Notes: generated by a model from the letters alone, not told the origin. A stretch of 64,000 bases of DNA from Tessaracoccus bendigoensis DSM 12906 (GCF_900141915.1 NZ_FQZG01000009.1:1-64000); one strand, 5' to 3'. Shown: positions 18,679 to 27,883, numbered from the stretch's first letter. A program made the numbers and translations.

Positions 18679-18954
18679 CGCCCCCGCGCGGTACTCAACC
18701 AAACGTGCCGACGGAAGATCGCCCCACGACTGGCATCTTGAGTCGGGTGCGCGGCAACCGGGCAACCCATCCTCCACTGTGTCCCTTGTCAACACCGAGA
18801 CAGGTACCGCCCTACACCCCGGGTCGTCGTTGAGACAGGAACTGTCACTACGCTCCTGCTGCGGGCGATGGTCGCGAAGATGATCTGGCAGCACGAGCAA
18901 TGCTGCACCACCAAGCAACGTCACCCACTGGTTCCCCCAACCCAAGGAGACATC

Positions 18955-20112
18955 ATGGAACCCAACCTCGACAAGGCCGTCGACCCGATGCCAACCCCAC
19001 GCCGTCGCACCGTGCTTGCCGGTGCGGCCGCCCTGGCAGCACCGCTCCTGGTCGGCGGTATCGGGGCAACCCCCGCACAGGCCACCCCCAAGGGCCGTCG
19101 GCGCCGTCACGGGAAGAGGTCGGTGCTGCAGATCGCCGAGCAGGGAGTGTTCGCGGCAGGCGGTACGGTGCAGCAGACTCCGGGCACCTTCGACCCGATC
19201 AACGGACAGATGGCACCGGCCGGGCAGACCCGCCACAGCGACCACGCCAGCGTGTTCTATCAGGTGCCCATTCGTGACAACGGCCACGCGATGCAGTTCC
19301 TGCACGGCTACGGCCAGTCGCGCAACGGCTGGATGACCACCCCTGACGGGCGGCCCGGATTCTCCGACCTGTTCCTCGCCAAGGGCTACAGCGTCTACCT
19401 CGCCGACCAACCTCGACGCGGCCAGGCCGGCCAGACGTCGGTGGCCGCCACCATCGATGTGACCCCCGACGACCAGACCTGGTTCACCCAGTTCCGGATG
19501 GGCCTCTGGCCGAACTTCGCCGCAGGGTTGAAGTTCCCCACCGATGCCGATTCCCTCGACCAGTTCTTCCGGCAGATGACTCCGAACACCGGCCCCTTCG
19601 ACGTCGACGTGATCACCGACGCGATGGTCGCCTCGCTCGAGGAGTCCGGGCCGGCCACGCTGGTCACCCACTCCCAGGGCGGCATCCCCGGCTGGTTCAT
19701 CGCCATGGCCAGCAAGAATGTCGAGGGTGTCATTGCGATCGAGCCGGGTTCCTTCGTCTTCCCGGAGGGGCAGGTGCCGCCTGCCATCGAGACCGGATAT
19801 GCCCCGGTACAGGGAAGCGCAGTGTCTGCCAAGGAGTTCCGCAGGCTCACCCGGATGCCGATCGCCGTGTACTTCGGCGACTTCATCCCCGCCAAGCCGT
19901 CCGAGGTACCAGCCTGGGACTTCTGGCGCGGTGTGCTGGAACTGGCCTACAGGTTCGCCGACGTCGTCAACGCCCACGGCGGCGACGCGACGGTGGTGCA
20001 CCTGCCGAAGGTCGGCATCACCGGCAACGAACACTTCATGTTCCAGGACACCAACAACGCCCAGGTCGCCAACCACATGGCCCGCTGGATGCGCAGAAAG
20101 AAGCTCTCCTGA
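18955..20112 (+). CDS. Secreted alpha/beta hydrolase (Tat-type signal)
   Basis: This 385-residue hydrolase has a twin-arginine-like leader (PRRRTVLAGAAALAAPLLVGG, cut near residue 42). A hydrolase fold follows with HGYGQS near the oxyanion region, nucleophile Ser in VTHSQGG, and a C-terminal His in GNEHFMFQDTNN. This pattern matches secreted esterase-like hydrolases annotated in many bacteria without a known substrate. The ATG at 18955 has AAGGAG at 18943-18948; the longer upstream frame has no such support. The gene ends at a strong hairpin. Confidence 0.82.
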   Translation: MEPNLDKAVDPMPTPRRRTVLAGAAALAAPLLVGGIGATPAQATPKGRRRRHGKRSVLQIAEQGVFAAGGTVQQTPGTFDPINGQMAPAGQTRHSDHASVFYQVPIRDNGHAMQFLHGYGQSRNGWMTTPDGRPGFSDLFLAKGYSVYLADQPRRGQAGQTSVAATIDVTPDDQTWFTQFRMGLWPNFAAGLKFPTDADSLDQFFRQMTPNTGPFDVDVITDAMVASLEESGPATLVTHSQGGIPGWFIAMASKNVEGVIAIEPGSFVFPEGQVPPAIETGYAPVQGSAVSAKEFRRLTRMPIAVYFGDFIPAKPSEVPAWDFWRGVLELAYRFADVVNAHGGDATVVHLPKVGITGNEHFMFQDTNNAQVANHMARWMRRKKLS

Positions 20113-20133
20113 CGGGTCTGCCGTTGCGCAGGT

Positions 20134-20167
20134 GTCCCCGGTCACGAGCGCCCGCGTGACCGGGGAC
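20134..20167. terminator. Bidirectional terminator
   Basis: A perfect 12-bp stem (GTCCCCGGTCAC at 20134-20145 with its complement at 20156-20167) and a 10-nt loop lie in the 189-bp gap between two convergent hydrolase genes. It can serve both strands. The rest of the gap has no gene. Confidence 0.8.
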
Positions 20168-20301
20168 CCGTTCAGCGTGTGAGGGTACGGGTGAACGCGA
20201 GGGCCGCCAGGAGATGGCGACCACCCACCGGCGCGAACACGAAGGGATTGGTGACCACCTTCATGTGAAATTCTCCTGTTTGAAACTGTCAGGGTGGGTG
20301 G

Positions 20302-21249
20302 TCATCGCGCAAACAGATACGCCATGGCGTGCCGGGTCTCGATCTCGAGGGATTGCTGGTTGTGTCCGCCGTCGGCGTTCTCCCAGTAGATGAGGCTCTG
20401 CTCGGTGAACAGGTCGCCATGTGACTGGCGCAGTTCATCGAGTTGGGGTTGCATCGCGGACTTTGTCCCGTCGCTGCCGCCGACCATGGCGATTACCTGG
20501 AAGTCGTTCGCGCCGTAGCTGTGGTCCCGCAGCCCACTGGCGAGGGTGTCGGCGACAGCCGCCACTTCGGAGTCGCCGGTCGTGCGCCCGATCCAACTGT
20601 CACCGGCCATCGGCATGAACCAGGCGAAGTGCTCGGGTTGGTCCACCAATACGTCCCAGGTGGTGATGCCGCCCATCGAGTACCCCCCGAACGCTCGGTG
20701 GCGTCGGCCGGCCTCGAGCCCCTGTGGTGTGGTGTCGCTGGAGTGGGTGGTGAACGTACCCTCGACCACGGGCAGCAACGCGGTGATCTCGGTCGTCGCG
20801 AAGAAGTGGTTGAGGGGGTAGTCCTGCGAATAGTCGGCCACCACGAAGCTGTCGTCTGGGTAGTAGGTGGGGATCACCACGAGCATCGGGGCCATGTCGC
20901 CGGCCGCGATCCAGGCGTCGAACTGCGGTTGCATGACAGAGGCGAAGTCGTCGTGGTCCATGCCGGAGCCGTGCATCAGGTACAGCACGTTCATGGCGGT
21001 GCCCTCGCGGTAGGCCGCTGGGAGGTAGACGTGCGCTGTCTTGGTGTAGCTACGACCCTGGTAGTCGATCGGATAGGACACCGTCTGCAGTGTGCTCGCG
21101 TCGCCGAGCTGAGTGCTGCCAGCCCGGCTGGCTGGCGATGCCGGGGACCGGGATGACGTAGGGGTCTCCGCGGACGGCGCGCTGCAGCCCAGTAGGCCCA
21201 GCAACGCGGCCGCAGCGGCCGCTGCGACGATCTGCCTTCGTCGTGTCAT
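20302..21249 (-). CDS. Esterase lipoprotein, feruloyl-esterase-like (CE1)
   Basis: This 315-residue lipoprotein has a lipobox ending LLGLLGC at Cys22, followed by a Ser/Pro/Thr-rich spacer. The alpha/beta-hydrolase fold resembles esterase D / carbohydrate esterase family 1 enzymes: VLYLMHGSGMDHDDF for the oxyanion region, nucleophile in GGYSMGG, and a late GGHN for the catalytic His. Such lipoproteins remove acyl or feruloyl groups from plant polysaccharides, which would match the xylan-type operon at the left of the window. They are not adjacent, so that link is inference. Confidence 0.85.
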   Translation of the reverse strand: MTRRRQIVAAAAAAALLGLLGCSAPSAETPTSSRSPASPASRAGSTQLGDASTLQTVSYPIDYQGRSYTKTAHVYLPAAYREGTAMNVLYLMHGSGMDHDDFASVMQPQFDAWIAAGDMAPMLVVIPTYYPDDSFVVADYSQDYPLNHFFATTEITALLPVVEGTFTTHSSDTTPQGLEAGRRHRAFGGYSMGGITTWDVLVDQPEHFAWFMPMAGDSWIGRTTGDSEVAAVADTLASGLRDHSYGANDFQVIAMVGGSDGTKSAMQPQLDELRQSHGDLFTEQSLIYWENADGGHNQQSLEIETRHAMAYLFAR

Positions 21250-21457
21250 TGGAGGAATGCCTCTCTCAGTCTGGTCACCTGGTCTGGTGGCCTACAGCTA
21301 CCCATCACCAACGTTGACAGCCTCCGACGGATCCCGGGTAGCACTGCCAGTGCACCCCAAGTGGTCTCCCGGCCACGTCCCACAACGAGCAGAAGGCGTC
21401 AGGCCGTCTCAATGCGCGTGAGACGAGCCGCCTCGGTCAGTGTCGAGGCGACGTAGC

Positions 21458-22330
21458 TCAGGGCGTGTTACTGGCGATCGAGCGGAGGTAGGGCTCCAGG
21501 TGTCGCTCGCCCGTGGGTGCGCCGACGGCGTCGACGACGAGCGACTCCAGGAAGAAGCGCGTGAGGTTGCTCACGCGGGCCGATCCGCGGTCGGCCGTCC
21601 AGTTGAGTGCCCGCGTCGCTCCCGGTCCGAGACGGAGGATGTGCGGGCGGCGCCCCACGATTCGGAATGCGAGTCTCTCCAGTTCGAGGTAGCTGAAGGT
21701 GTCTGGCCCGCCGACGTCCCAGCTCCCGCCCGGCTCCGTCATCCGGTCGACGATGAAGGCGGCGAGGTCGGCTCCGTGCACCGGGTTCACTTTTGCGGAG
21801 CCGTCGCCGAGCACGAATCCGATCCCGTGCTGAGCCATCAGCACGAAATCCGAGATGTCTGAGAAGTAGCCGGATGGATTGATGATCTGGGGCACGACCC
21901 GGCTGCGACGGAGCACTTCGGAGAATGCGTGCTTCGAGCGCATCGTCAGGGACGTTCCGGAGTCGGAGTGCAGCACGTTCACGTAGGCGAAGGAGGCCAG
22001 CCCGTGTCGCTCGGCTTCGGCTAGCAGGTTGAGGTTGCCGAGGAAGTCGATCTGCCACGGGCTGGCCTTCTGGCGCGTCACGCCGAGCGCGGACACGACG
22101 CGGTCGGCACCCGCGCAGGTGTCGGTCAGGCTGTCGGGCAGCAGGTAGTCGACTGTGCGCCACTCGGCCACCCGCCCGCGAAGCGACGGCGCATTGAAGG
22201 CGCCCACCTCCTCGGCGCGCTGCCTGGAACGGACCAGCGCGCGCACGCGGTGCCCGCGTTCGTGGAGCACCTGCACGACGTGTCGGCCGACGTATCCGGT
22301 TGCTCCTGCCACGACGATCGTCTCGCTCAT
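21458..22330 (-). CDS. NAD(P)H-binding SDR-like protein
   Basis: This 290-residue atypical SDR starts with the Rossmann motif VVAGATGYVG and belongs with NAD(P)H-binding epimerase/quinone-reductase-like proteins. A later segment (VVPQIINPSGYFSDI) matches the substrate-side region of that group. The ATG at 22330 is chosen because it starts the Rossmann strand with GAGGAG upstream; the 100-codon extension further upstream is not conserved-looking. No function can be assigned. Confidence 0.85.
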   Translation of the reverse strand: MSETIVVAGATGYVGRHVVQVLHERGHRVRALVRSRQRAEEVGAFNAPSLRGRVAEWRTVDYLLPDSLTDTCAGADRVVSALGVTRQKASPWQIDFLGNLNLLAEAERHGLASFAYVNVLHSDSGTSLTMRSKHAFSEVLRRSRVVPQIINPSGYFSDISDFVLMAQHGIGFVLGDGSAKVNPVHGADLAAFIVDRMTEPGGSWDVGGPDTFSYLELERLAFRIVGRRPHILRLGPGATRALNWTADRGSARVSNLTRFFLESLVVDAVGAPTGERHLEPYLRSIASNTP

Positions 22331-22430
22331 CTCGGGCCTCCTCGCTTTGTGCCGGTTGCTACGAGAGTAGGCCCGCCAGCGTCGATCGGGCGCGGATGGT
22401 TGATTGCCGATGCCTCCCTTGTCGCTGGGC

Positions 22431-22503
22431 GTGCATAGATCTCTCCATACGTCGAGGCGACCCCAGATAGCGCCTGCCTCCACGCATAGAGAGATTTGTG
22501 CAC
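22431..22503. repeat. Imperfect inverted repeat in divergent promoter region
   Basis: A 15-bp inverted repeat (22431-22445 and 22489-22503, 13 of 15 pairs matching) encloses 43 bases between the leftward SDR-like gene and the rightward DHFR-like gene. It could be a long hairpin or a split operator serving both genes. No gene lies in this 299-bp gap. Confidence 0.45.
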
Positions 22504-22629
22504 GGGTCCTCGGGCCACGCTGCCTTTGGGTGTACTCCCAGTGAGCCCTGGGCGTCGAAGGCCACCCCGGGCCGGAGTTGGCGCGCACAATGGGAGAGCG
22601 CACCGAGCGCAGCAATGGAGGGTCACGCA

Positions 22630-23199
22630 ATGAGAACGCTTGGGTACTCGATCAACATCACACTCGACGGCTGCGTCCATCACGAGGCGGGCCTCCCGCC
22701 GGATGAGGGGTCGATGCGCTACTGGGCCGCTGCGATGGAGCGGGCCGACGCGCTGCTGCTCGGCCGGGTGACCTACGAGATGATGGAGTCGGCGTGGCGG
22801 CGACCCGCCGACGGCTTGTGGCCCGATTGGATGGAGGACTGGGAGATCCCGTTCGCCGAGGCCATCGACAAGGCGAGGAAGTATGTCGTGTCGAGCACGC
22901 TGGACGGGGTCGACTGGAATGCCGAGTTGGTCCGGGGCGACCTGGGGCAGGCGGTTCAGCGGCTCAAGCAGGAGCCGGGGGAGGGTCTGTGGGTGGGTGG
23001 CGTGACGCTCCCATTGGCGTTGGCGGATTTGGGGCTGATCGACGAGTACGAGTTCCTCGTCCAACCGGTGATCGCTGGGCACGGCCCGACGTTGCTCTCC
23101 GGCCTTCGTGAGCGCATCCAGTTGGAACTCGTGGCTCGCCATGAGTTTGGCTCGGGGGCGGTGGCGCTGCGGTATCGCCCTGCGAGGCTTGCGGATTGA
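22630..23199 (+). CDS. Dihydrofolate reductase family protein (RibD C-like)
   Basis: This 189-residue protein has the fold of the RibD C-terminal/DHFR-like family: SINITLDGCVHHEAG at the N-terminus, the LLLGRVTYEMM motif, and VGGVTLPLALADLGLIDEYEFLVQPVIAGHG near residues 120-155. Members bind NADPH, but most are uncharacterised and are not the housekeeping folA. The ATG at 22630 has GGAGGG just upstream; an earlier in-frame ATG at 22615 is less well placed. Confidence 0.87.
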   Translation: MRTLGYSINITLDGCVHHEAGLPPDEGSMRYWAAAMERADALLLGRVTYEMMESAWRRPADGLWPDWMEDWEIPFAEAIDKARKYVVSSTLDGVDWNAELVRGDLGQAVQRLKQEPGEGLWVGGVTLPLALADLGLIDEYEFLVQPVIAGHGPTLLSGLRERIQLELVARHEFGSGAVALRYRPARLAD

Positions 23200-23325
23200 C
23201 CTCCCACTGCCCCGCATCCCTCGAGGCGGCATCCTCGGTCGTGCTCGACCTCGCCACTGCTGCCGCTGGTTGCCCTCCGGTCCGATGACCATTGCTGTCT
23301 CCGATGTCGGCCCGGCCTTGATCGC

Positions 23326-24012
23326 TCATTGGCTCTGCTGCGCGGAGGTACTCAGGGACTCGAGGGCGGCCAGGACCAGGTCGAGGCCGAAGTCGAACTC
23401 CCCGGCCGGGTCGTAGCCGGCCGCGACGAGCGCGACGGCGGACTCGTTCAGGTAGGGGAACTCCTCAGGAGGAAGCTGGGGGAGGTAGACCTCCCCGACC
23501 ATGTCAGCGAGCTGGTCGGCGGTGTCGAATGGCAGACTGGCAGCCTGTAGCGCGTAGCCGTAGACGTAGCTGTTGAGTAGCCAGTTTGCGTGCGTCGCCG
23601 TCAGCGCCGAGAAGCCGGCCCTTCGGAGGCAGGCGGTGAACGCTTCCCGGTGGCGGAGGTTCGCCGGCCCCGGCGTCGTGCGCGACTCCATCAGGCTGGT
23701 CGCCCACGGGTGGCGTGCGAGAACCTGCATGGTGGAAACCGCAGACCGCCGCATCGCCTCCTGCCAGTCGCCCTCTGCGGACGGGAGTTCGATCTCCTCG
23801 AACACGACGTCGATCATGGCGTCCAGCAGATCGTCCTTGCTGGCCACGTAGTGGTAGAGCGACATGGCGCCCGCGCCGAGCACTCCGGCGAGCCGACGCA
23901 TGCTCACCCCGTCGACCCCCTCGCGGTCGGCGAGGCAGACGGCCTCGACCACCAGCCGCCGCTTGCTCAGCCCCGACTCGGGGGCGACCTGGCGTTGTTC
24001 GTTCGCGGACAC
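23326..24012 (-). CDS. TetR-family regulator
   Basis: This 228-residue regulator has an N-terminal helix-turn-helix (about 16-62, ending MSLYHYVASKDDLLDAM) and a TetR_C-type ligand domain with helices through residue ~215. It is transcribed divergently from an MDR oxidoreductase gene across a 141-bp region with many GTAC-containing half sites. It probably represses that gene and itself. The ligand is unknown. Confidence 0.92.
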   Translation of the reverse strand: MSANEQRQVAPESGLSKRRLVVEAVCLADREGVDGVSMRRLAGVLGAGAMSLYHYVASKDDLLDAMIDVVFEEIELPSAEGDWQEAMRRSAVSTMQVLARHPWATSLMESRTTPGPANLRHREAFTACLRRAGFSALTATHANWLLNSYVYGYALQAASLPFDTADQLADMVGEVYLPQLPPEEFPYLNESAVALVAAGYDPAGEFDFGLDLVLAALESLSTSAQQSQ

Positions 24013-24035
24013 GGATCCCTCTCATCCGAAATTGC

Positions 24036-24109
24036 TTGACAATCGCCAAGCGTACGTTCATAGTACGGTGTACGGAAGTAGTACAGCGTACGACGTACAA
24101 CGTACGGAC
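24036..24109 (+). promoter_or_regulatory. Promoter with GTAC-rich operator cluster
   Basis: A candidate sigma-70-type promoter reads TTGACA at 24036-24041 and CATAGT at 24059-24064 with 17-bp spacing, pointing at the MDR oxidoreductase. From 24051 to 24108 the tetranucleotide GTAC recurs about seven times, mostly inside CGTACG or TAGTAC palindromes. This overlaps the -10 and the start region and is the expected place for TetR dimers from the divergent gene. Binding itself is inference. Confidence 0.6.
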
Positions 24110-24153
24110 TGCTTCCTGGTGGCGGTAGCCACCTCGGACGTGAGGAGTCTTGG

Positions 24154-25182
24154 ATGGAAATCGAACAGCGATCGGATGCTGGAATGCACCTGTTGCCGGG
24201 GGCAGCGGAGACGATGCGGGCGGTCGTCCGGCACCGCTACGGCCCGCCTTCGGTGCTTGAGCCGTCCGAGGTCGGGCTACCGCTGCCCGGACCAGGCGAT
24301 GTGCTCGTCCGCGTGGGCGCGGCCTCGGTGCATCCTGGCGACTACTTCATCATGACCGGGGAGCCGTACCTGGTGCGCCTGGCTTTCGGGCTCCGACGGC
24401 CGCGCCACGCCATCCCTGGCACAGACCTCGCCGGCGTGGTGGCTGCGGTCGGAGAAGAGGTCACCACCCTCAGCCCAGGCGATGCGGTGTTCGGCTGGAG
24501 CGCGGCGGGAACGCTCGCGGAGTACTCCTGCGTGCCTGCCGACAACCTCGTGTCCGTGCCAGCCAACCTGTCGATCGTGGAGGCGGCAACCGTGCCCACG
24601 TCGGCCGTGACGGCGTTGCAGGCGATGCGCGATGTCGCCCACGTCCGGCCAGGCCTGACGGTGCTGGTCACGGGCGCTTCGGGCGGTGTGGGCTCCTTCG
24701 CCGTGCAGATCGCCAAGGCGTTCGGCGCCGAGGTGACGGGGGTGTGCAGCACCCGCAACGTCGACCTTGTCCGCTCGCTTGGGGCCGACCATGTCGTCGA
24801 CTACACCTCGACCGACTTCGCTCGCGCCGGCAGGCGCTACGACGTGATCCTCGACAACGTGGAGGCCCAACCGCTTGCGGCCGTACGTGAAGCGCTGACG
24901 CCCACCGGCACCCTGATCCCCAACAGCGGACACGGCGGGCGCTGGCTCGGCCCAATCGGCCGGATCATCAAGGCCCGTCTACTTTCGGGGTTCAGCAGCC
25001 AGCGGCTGAGGCCCTTCACGTCGTTCGCGAAGCGCCAGGACCTGCTCACCTTGGCCGACCTGCTCACGACCGGGCAGATCGCGCCCGTCGTCGACCGCAC
25101 CTATCGGCTCGACGAAGCGGGCGATGCCCTCCGCTACGTCGGGGCCGGCCATACCCGAGGGAAGGTCGTGATCACCGTCTGA
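24154..25182 (+). CDS. NAD(P)-dependent MDR oxidoreductase (zinc-free)
   Basis: This 342-residue medium-chain dehydrogenase/reductase has the quinone-oxidoreductase architecture: GroES-like domain with ASVHPGDYFIMTG, then a Rossmann domain with VLVTGASGGVGSFAVQIAK and the sugar-binding CSTRN turn. It lacks the zinc-ligand pattern GHE and the structural zinc Cys cluster. It likely reduces quinones or enals with NADPH and is controlled by the divergent TetR. An alternative start near residue 21 (MRAVVRHRYG) is where the family usually begins, so the true N-terminus may be shorter. Confidence 0.9.
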   Translation: MEIEQRSDAGMHLLPGAAETMRAVVRHRYGPPSVLEPSEVGLPLPGPGDVLVRVGAASVHPGDYFIMTGEPYLVRLAFGLRRPRHAIPGTDLAGVVAAVGEEVTTLSPGDAVFGWSAAGTLAEYSCVPADNLVSVPANLSIVEAATVPTSAVTALQAMRDVAHVRPGLTVLVTGASGGVGSFAVQIAKAFGAEVTGVCSTRNVDLVRSLGADHVVDYTSTDFARAGRRYDVILDNVEAQPLAAVREALTPTGTLIPNSGHGGRWLGPIGRIIKARLLSGFSSQRLRPFTSFAKRQDLLTLADLLTTGQIAPVVDRTYRLDEAGDALRYVGAGHTRGKVVITV

Positions 25183-25259
25183 AGACAGCACCGGCCAGAA
25201 CGACCCAATCCGTGCGCACGCACGCCTCGCAATTTCCGCTACTCGAGAAGGAAGAACCG

Positions 25260-25751
25260 ATGACCATCCGAACGAAGACCCCCAAGTTCGACACCCCCCA
25301 GATCCCGGTGAAGGCCAAGATCGCCGCCGCATGGACCAGTTTCATGTTCCTCTACATCTACGTCGACATCCTCAATTTCTACAAGCCCGGCGTCGTGGAC
25401 GGCATCCTGAATGGCCTCGTCTGGAGGTTCGCCGTGAACTCGACGCTGTTGACCGTCATGCTCGTATCCGTGTCGATCCCGGCCCTGATGGTGATGCTCT
25501 CCATGACGCTGCCCGCCCGCGCGAACCGAGCCACGAACCTCGTCGTCGCATCGCTCTACATCCCCTATTCGATCTTCAACGCGGCAGGGGCGACCTGGGA
25601 GTGGGCCCTTTTCTACGGCCTCTCCATCGGAGTCGAGGTGCTGCTCCTGGCCTTCATCCTGCGCTCCGCCTGGACCTGGCCGCGAACCCCCGCCCCGTCT
25701 TCCCTTCCTGGTAGGGCCTCGGCTCCCGCAACAGTGAGGACGGCGGGCTAG
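25260..25751 (+). CDS. DUF6326-type membrane protein
   Basis: This 163-residue protein has four membrane helices. The motif KAKIAAAWTSFMFLYIYVDILNFYKPG at its start and SIPALMVMLSMTLPARANR in the middle are what I know as the DUF6326 family, whose function is undescribed. The ATG at 25260 has GAAGGAAG upstream. It follows the MDR oxidoreductase by 77 bases on the same strand and may share its control. Confidence 0.8.
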   Translation: MTIRTKTPKFDTPQIPVKAKIAAAWTSFMFLYIYVDILNFYKPGVVDGILNGLVWRFAVNSTLLTVMLVSVSIPALMVMLSMTLPARANRATNLVVASLYIPYSIFNAAGATWEWALFYGLSIGVEVLLLAFILRSAWTWPRTPAPSSLPGRASAPATVRTAG

Positions 25752-25824
25752 GCGCGGCTGACCCAGGAGCGGCGACTGAGCCGAGCCGGAGCGTGCATGG
25801 GACCCCCTCATAGACTGGGTCGCC

Positions 25825-26622
25825 ATGACGAGAACCTTCACGAAGTCGGGCGGCAATCCGCTCGGTGAGGCTGCGGGGCTGAGGTGGCTGGCCGAGGCCG
25901 AACCCTCGGGCGGGGCGCGTGTTGCGCGTGTGATCGGCGTCGGCGCCCGGCAGTTGGAGATCGAGTACGTCCACGAGGCGCAACCGAGCCCCGAACAGGC
26001 ACGGGCGTTCGGTCGGGCGCTGGCCCACACGCACGCAGCGGGTGCCGCGTGGTGGGGGTGCCCGCCGGACGGCTGGAAAGGGCCCGCCTTCGTGGGCAAC
26101 TCGCGCACCCCTCTGGCCCTTGCCGCCGACGAGGCGGCCACCTCCTGGGGCGACTTCTACGCAACCTGGCGCATCGAACCGTTCGCCCGGCGGCTCCTCG
26201 ACAACGGCGTGATCGACGCCGGGGCCGCGCGGGTGTTCTCCCGCCTCGCCGATGATCTGAGCGCCGGACGCCACGACAGCCCTCAGCCGCGGCTAGTGCG
26301 CGACGCCGGTCACGAGGTGGCGCGCGTCCACGGCGACATGTGGGCGGGCAACGTCCTCTACGACGGGACCGAACTTGGTGCCACCCTCATCGACCCGATG
26401 GCGCACGGCGGCCATGCGGAGACGGACCTCGCGACGCTCTCCGTCTTCGGGTTTGCCCATCTCGACGACGTCTACGCGGGCTACGACGCGGAGTCGCCGC
26501 TGGCCGACGGGTGGCGCGAGCGCATCGCGCTGCATCAGTTGGGGATCATCATCATGCATGCCGACCTGTTCGGGGGAGGCTACGTCGACTCGGCGCTTCG
26601 CCTGGCCGGAAGATGCCTCTGA
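25825..26622 (+). CDS. Fructosamine kinase family protein
   Basis: This 265-residue protein has the aminoglycoside-phosphotransferase-like kinase fold. The catalytic loop is HGDMWAGNVLY and the metal-binding segment is LIDPMAHGGHAETDLA, both diagnostic of the fructosamine kinase/ketosamine-3-kinase family. Such enzymes phosphorylate glycated proteins or amines for repair, though bacterial members are mostly uncharacterised. It is a single gene with its own upstream region. Confidence 0.9.
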   Translation: MTRTFTKSGGNPLGEAAGLRWLAEAEPSGGARVARVIGVGARQLEIEYVHEAQPSPEQARAFGRALAHTHAAGAAWWGCPPDGWKGPAFVGNSRTPLALAADEAATSWGDFYATWRIEPFARRLLDNGVIDAGAARVFSRLADDLSAGRHDSPQPRLVRDAGHEVARVHGDMWAGNVLYDGTELGATLIDPMAHGGHAETDLATLSVFGFAHLDDVYAGYDAESPLADGWRERIALHQLGIIIMHADLFGGGYVDSALRLAGRCL

Positions 26623-26643
26623 ACCCCGATCAGCCTCTGTGGC

Positions 26644-26805
26644 ATGGGGCGGCTGAGTGCAAACAGGGCACATGAGGCCTTGGCCGACTTCGTTGACCTG
26701 CCCATCCAGCGATGGCCCAGCGCGGCGGCCCTCCGACTGCGCGCATTTGGTCTCCGCGAGAATCTCTTGGCCTATGACGCCGCGTACCATTGCCTCGGCT
26801 GGCCC
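26644..26805 (+). pseudogene. VapC-like PIN toxin fragment
   Basis: The short frame contains a run of about 45 residues with the C-terminal half of a PIN-domain toxin: the helix NRAHEALADFVDLPIQRWP, a long Leu/Arg helix, and ENLLAYDAAYHCLGW, which corresponds to the conserved AYDAAYVALAE active-site segment with its Asp. The N-terminal acidic residues and the end of the domain are missing. It is a remnant wedged between two genes, with no antitoxin beside it. Confidence 0.55.
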
Positions 26806-26807
26806 GC

Positions 26808-27821
26808 TCAGATACGCAGCAGTGACTTGATCGCGCGCCTTTCATCCATGGCCGCGTAGCCCTCGGCGACCTCCGCGAGCGGCAGTTCGAGGTCGAACAC
26901 CAGGCCGGGGTTGATCTTGCGGGCCAGCACCAGGTCGAGCAGTTCGGGTAGGTAGGCCCGGCAGTGCGCAGGCCCACCCTTGATGCCGACGTTGCGCCAG
27001 AACAGTTCGTTGACCGGTAGGTCGCCGTGCGGGACGCCGACAAGGCCGAGGTTCCCGCCGTCGCGGACGCAGCCGACCGCCTGCTGCCGTGACGACTCGG
27101 TGCCGACGCATTCCAGGACGCAGTCCGCACCGATGCCGTCGGTGAGTTCCTTCACCGCGGCGATGCCGGCCTCGTCTCGATCGGCGACGATGTGGGTGGC
27201 TCCGAACTCGGTAGCGACTCGCTGCCGGTCGGCGTGGCGGCTCATCGCGATCACGACCTCTGCCCCGAGTTGCACGGATGCGAGTACCGCGCAGAGCCCG
27301 ACGGCGCCGTCACCCACCACGGCGACGCTCTTGCCTGGCCCGACGCCGGCGCTGACCGCTGCGTGCCAGCCGGTACACATCACGTCCGACAGGGCGAGGA
27401 TGCTCGGGATCAGATCAGCGTCCGGCATTCCTGGGGTAGCCAGCAGTGTGCCGTCCGCAAGTGGGATCCGGATCTTCTCCGCTTGGCATCCGTCGTAGTG
27501 GTTGCCGTTTATGCAGTTGGCGTGTGCCCCCTTGAGGCACAGTGGGCAGGTGTTGTCTGATGGGTTGAAGCCGCCGACGACGAAGTCGCCGACCTCGACT
27601 GTGGATACGGCGTCGCCGACCGCCTCGACCACGCCGCAGAACTCGTGGCCGATCGGCGTCGGGCTCGGCACTTGTGCGATGCCGCGATAGCGCCAAAGGT
27701 CCGACCCGCAGACGCAGGCGGCGACCGTACGGACGATCGCGTCCGTCGGCTCGACAATCGTAGGATCGGGAGGTTCTTCGAAGCGGACGTCCCCGGGGGC
27801 ATGAATCACAGCACCAAACAT
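26808..27821 (-). CDS. Zinc-dependent alcohol dehydrogenase (MDR)
   Basis: This 337-residue enzyme is a classical zinc MDR dehydrogenase. The catalytic zinc ligands are Cys in CVCGSDLW and His-Glu in IGHEFCG. Four Cys in the NTCPLCLKGAHANC region bind structural zinc. The NAD(P) motif is VVGDGAVGLCAVLASVQLGAE. It oxidises an alcohol or polyol with NAD(P)+; the substrate is not evident. It stands alone. Confidence 0.93.
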   Translation of the reverse strand: MFGAVIHAPGDVRFEEPPDPTIVEPTDAIVRTVAACVCGSDLWRYRGIAQVPSPTPIGHEFCGVVEAVGDAVSTVEVGDFVVGGFNPSDNTCPLCLKGAHANCINGNHYDGCQAEKIRIPLADGTLLATPGMPDADLIPSILALSDVMCTGWHAAVSAGVGPGKSVAVVGDGAVGLCAVLASVQLGAEVVIAMSRHADRQRVATEFGATHIVADRDEAGIAAVKELTDGIGADCVLECVGTESSRQQAVGCVRDGGNLGLVGVPHGDLPVNELFWRNVGIKGGPAHCRAYLPELLDLVLARKINPGLVFDLELPLAEVAEGYAAMDERRAIKSLLRI

Positions 27822-27883
27822 GGACTCAACTACACCACGCGCGAAGGTGCCGTGGGAGGCACTGCCAGTGCCCCCTTAGCTAG

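Noticed and set aside
18157-20145. 662-codon minus-strand frame
   Set aside because: Antisense shadow of the NmrA-like and hydrolase genes.
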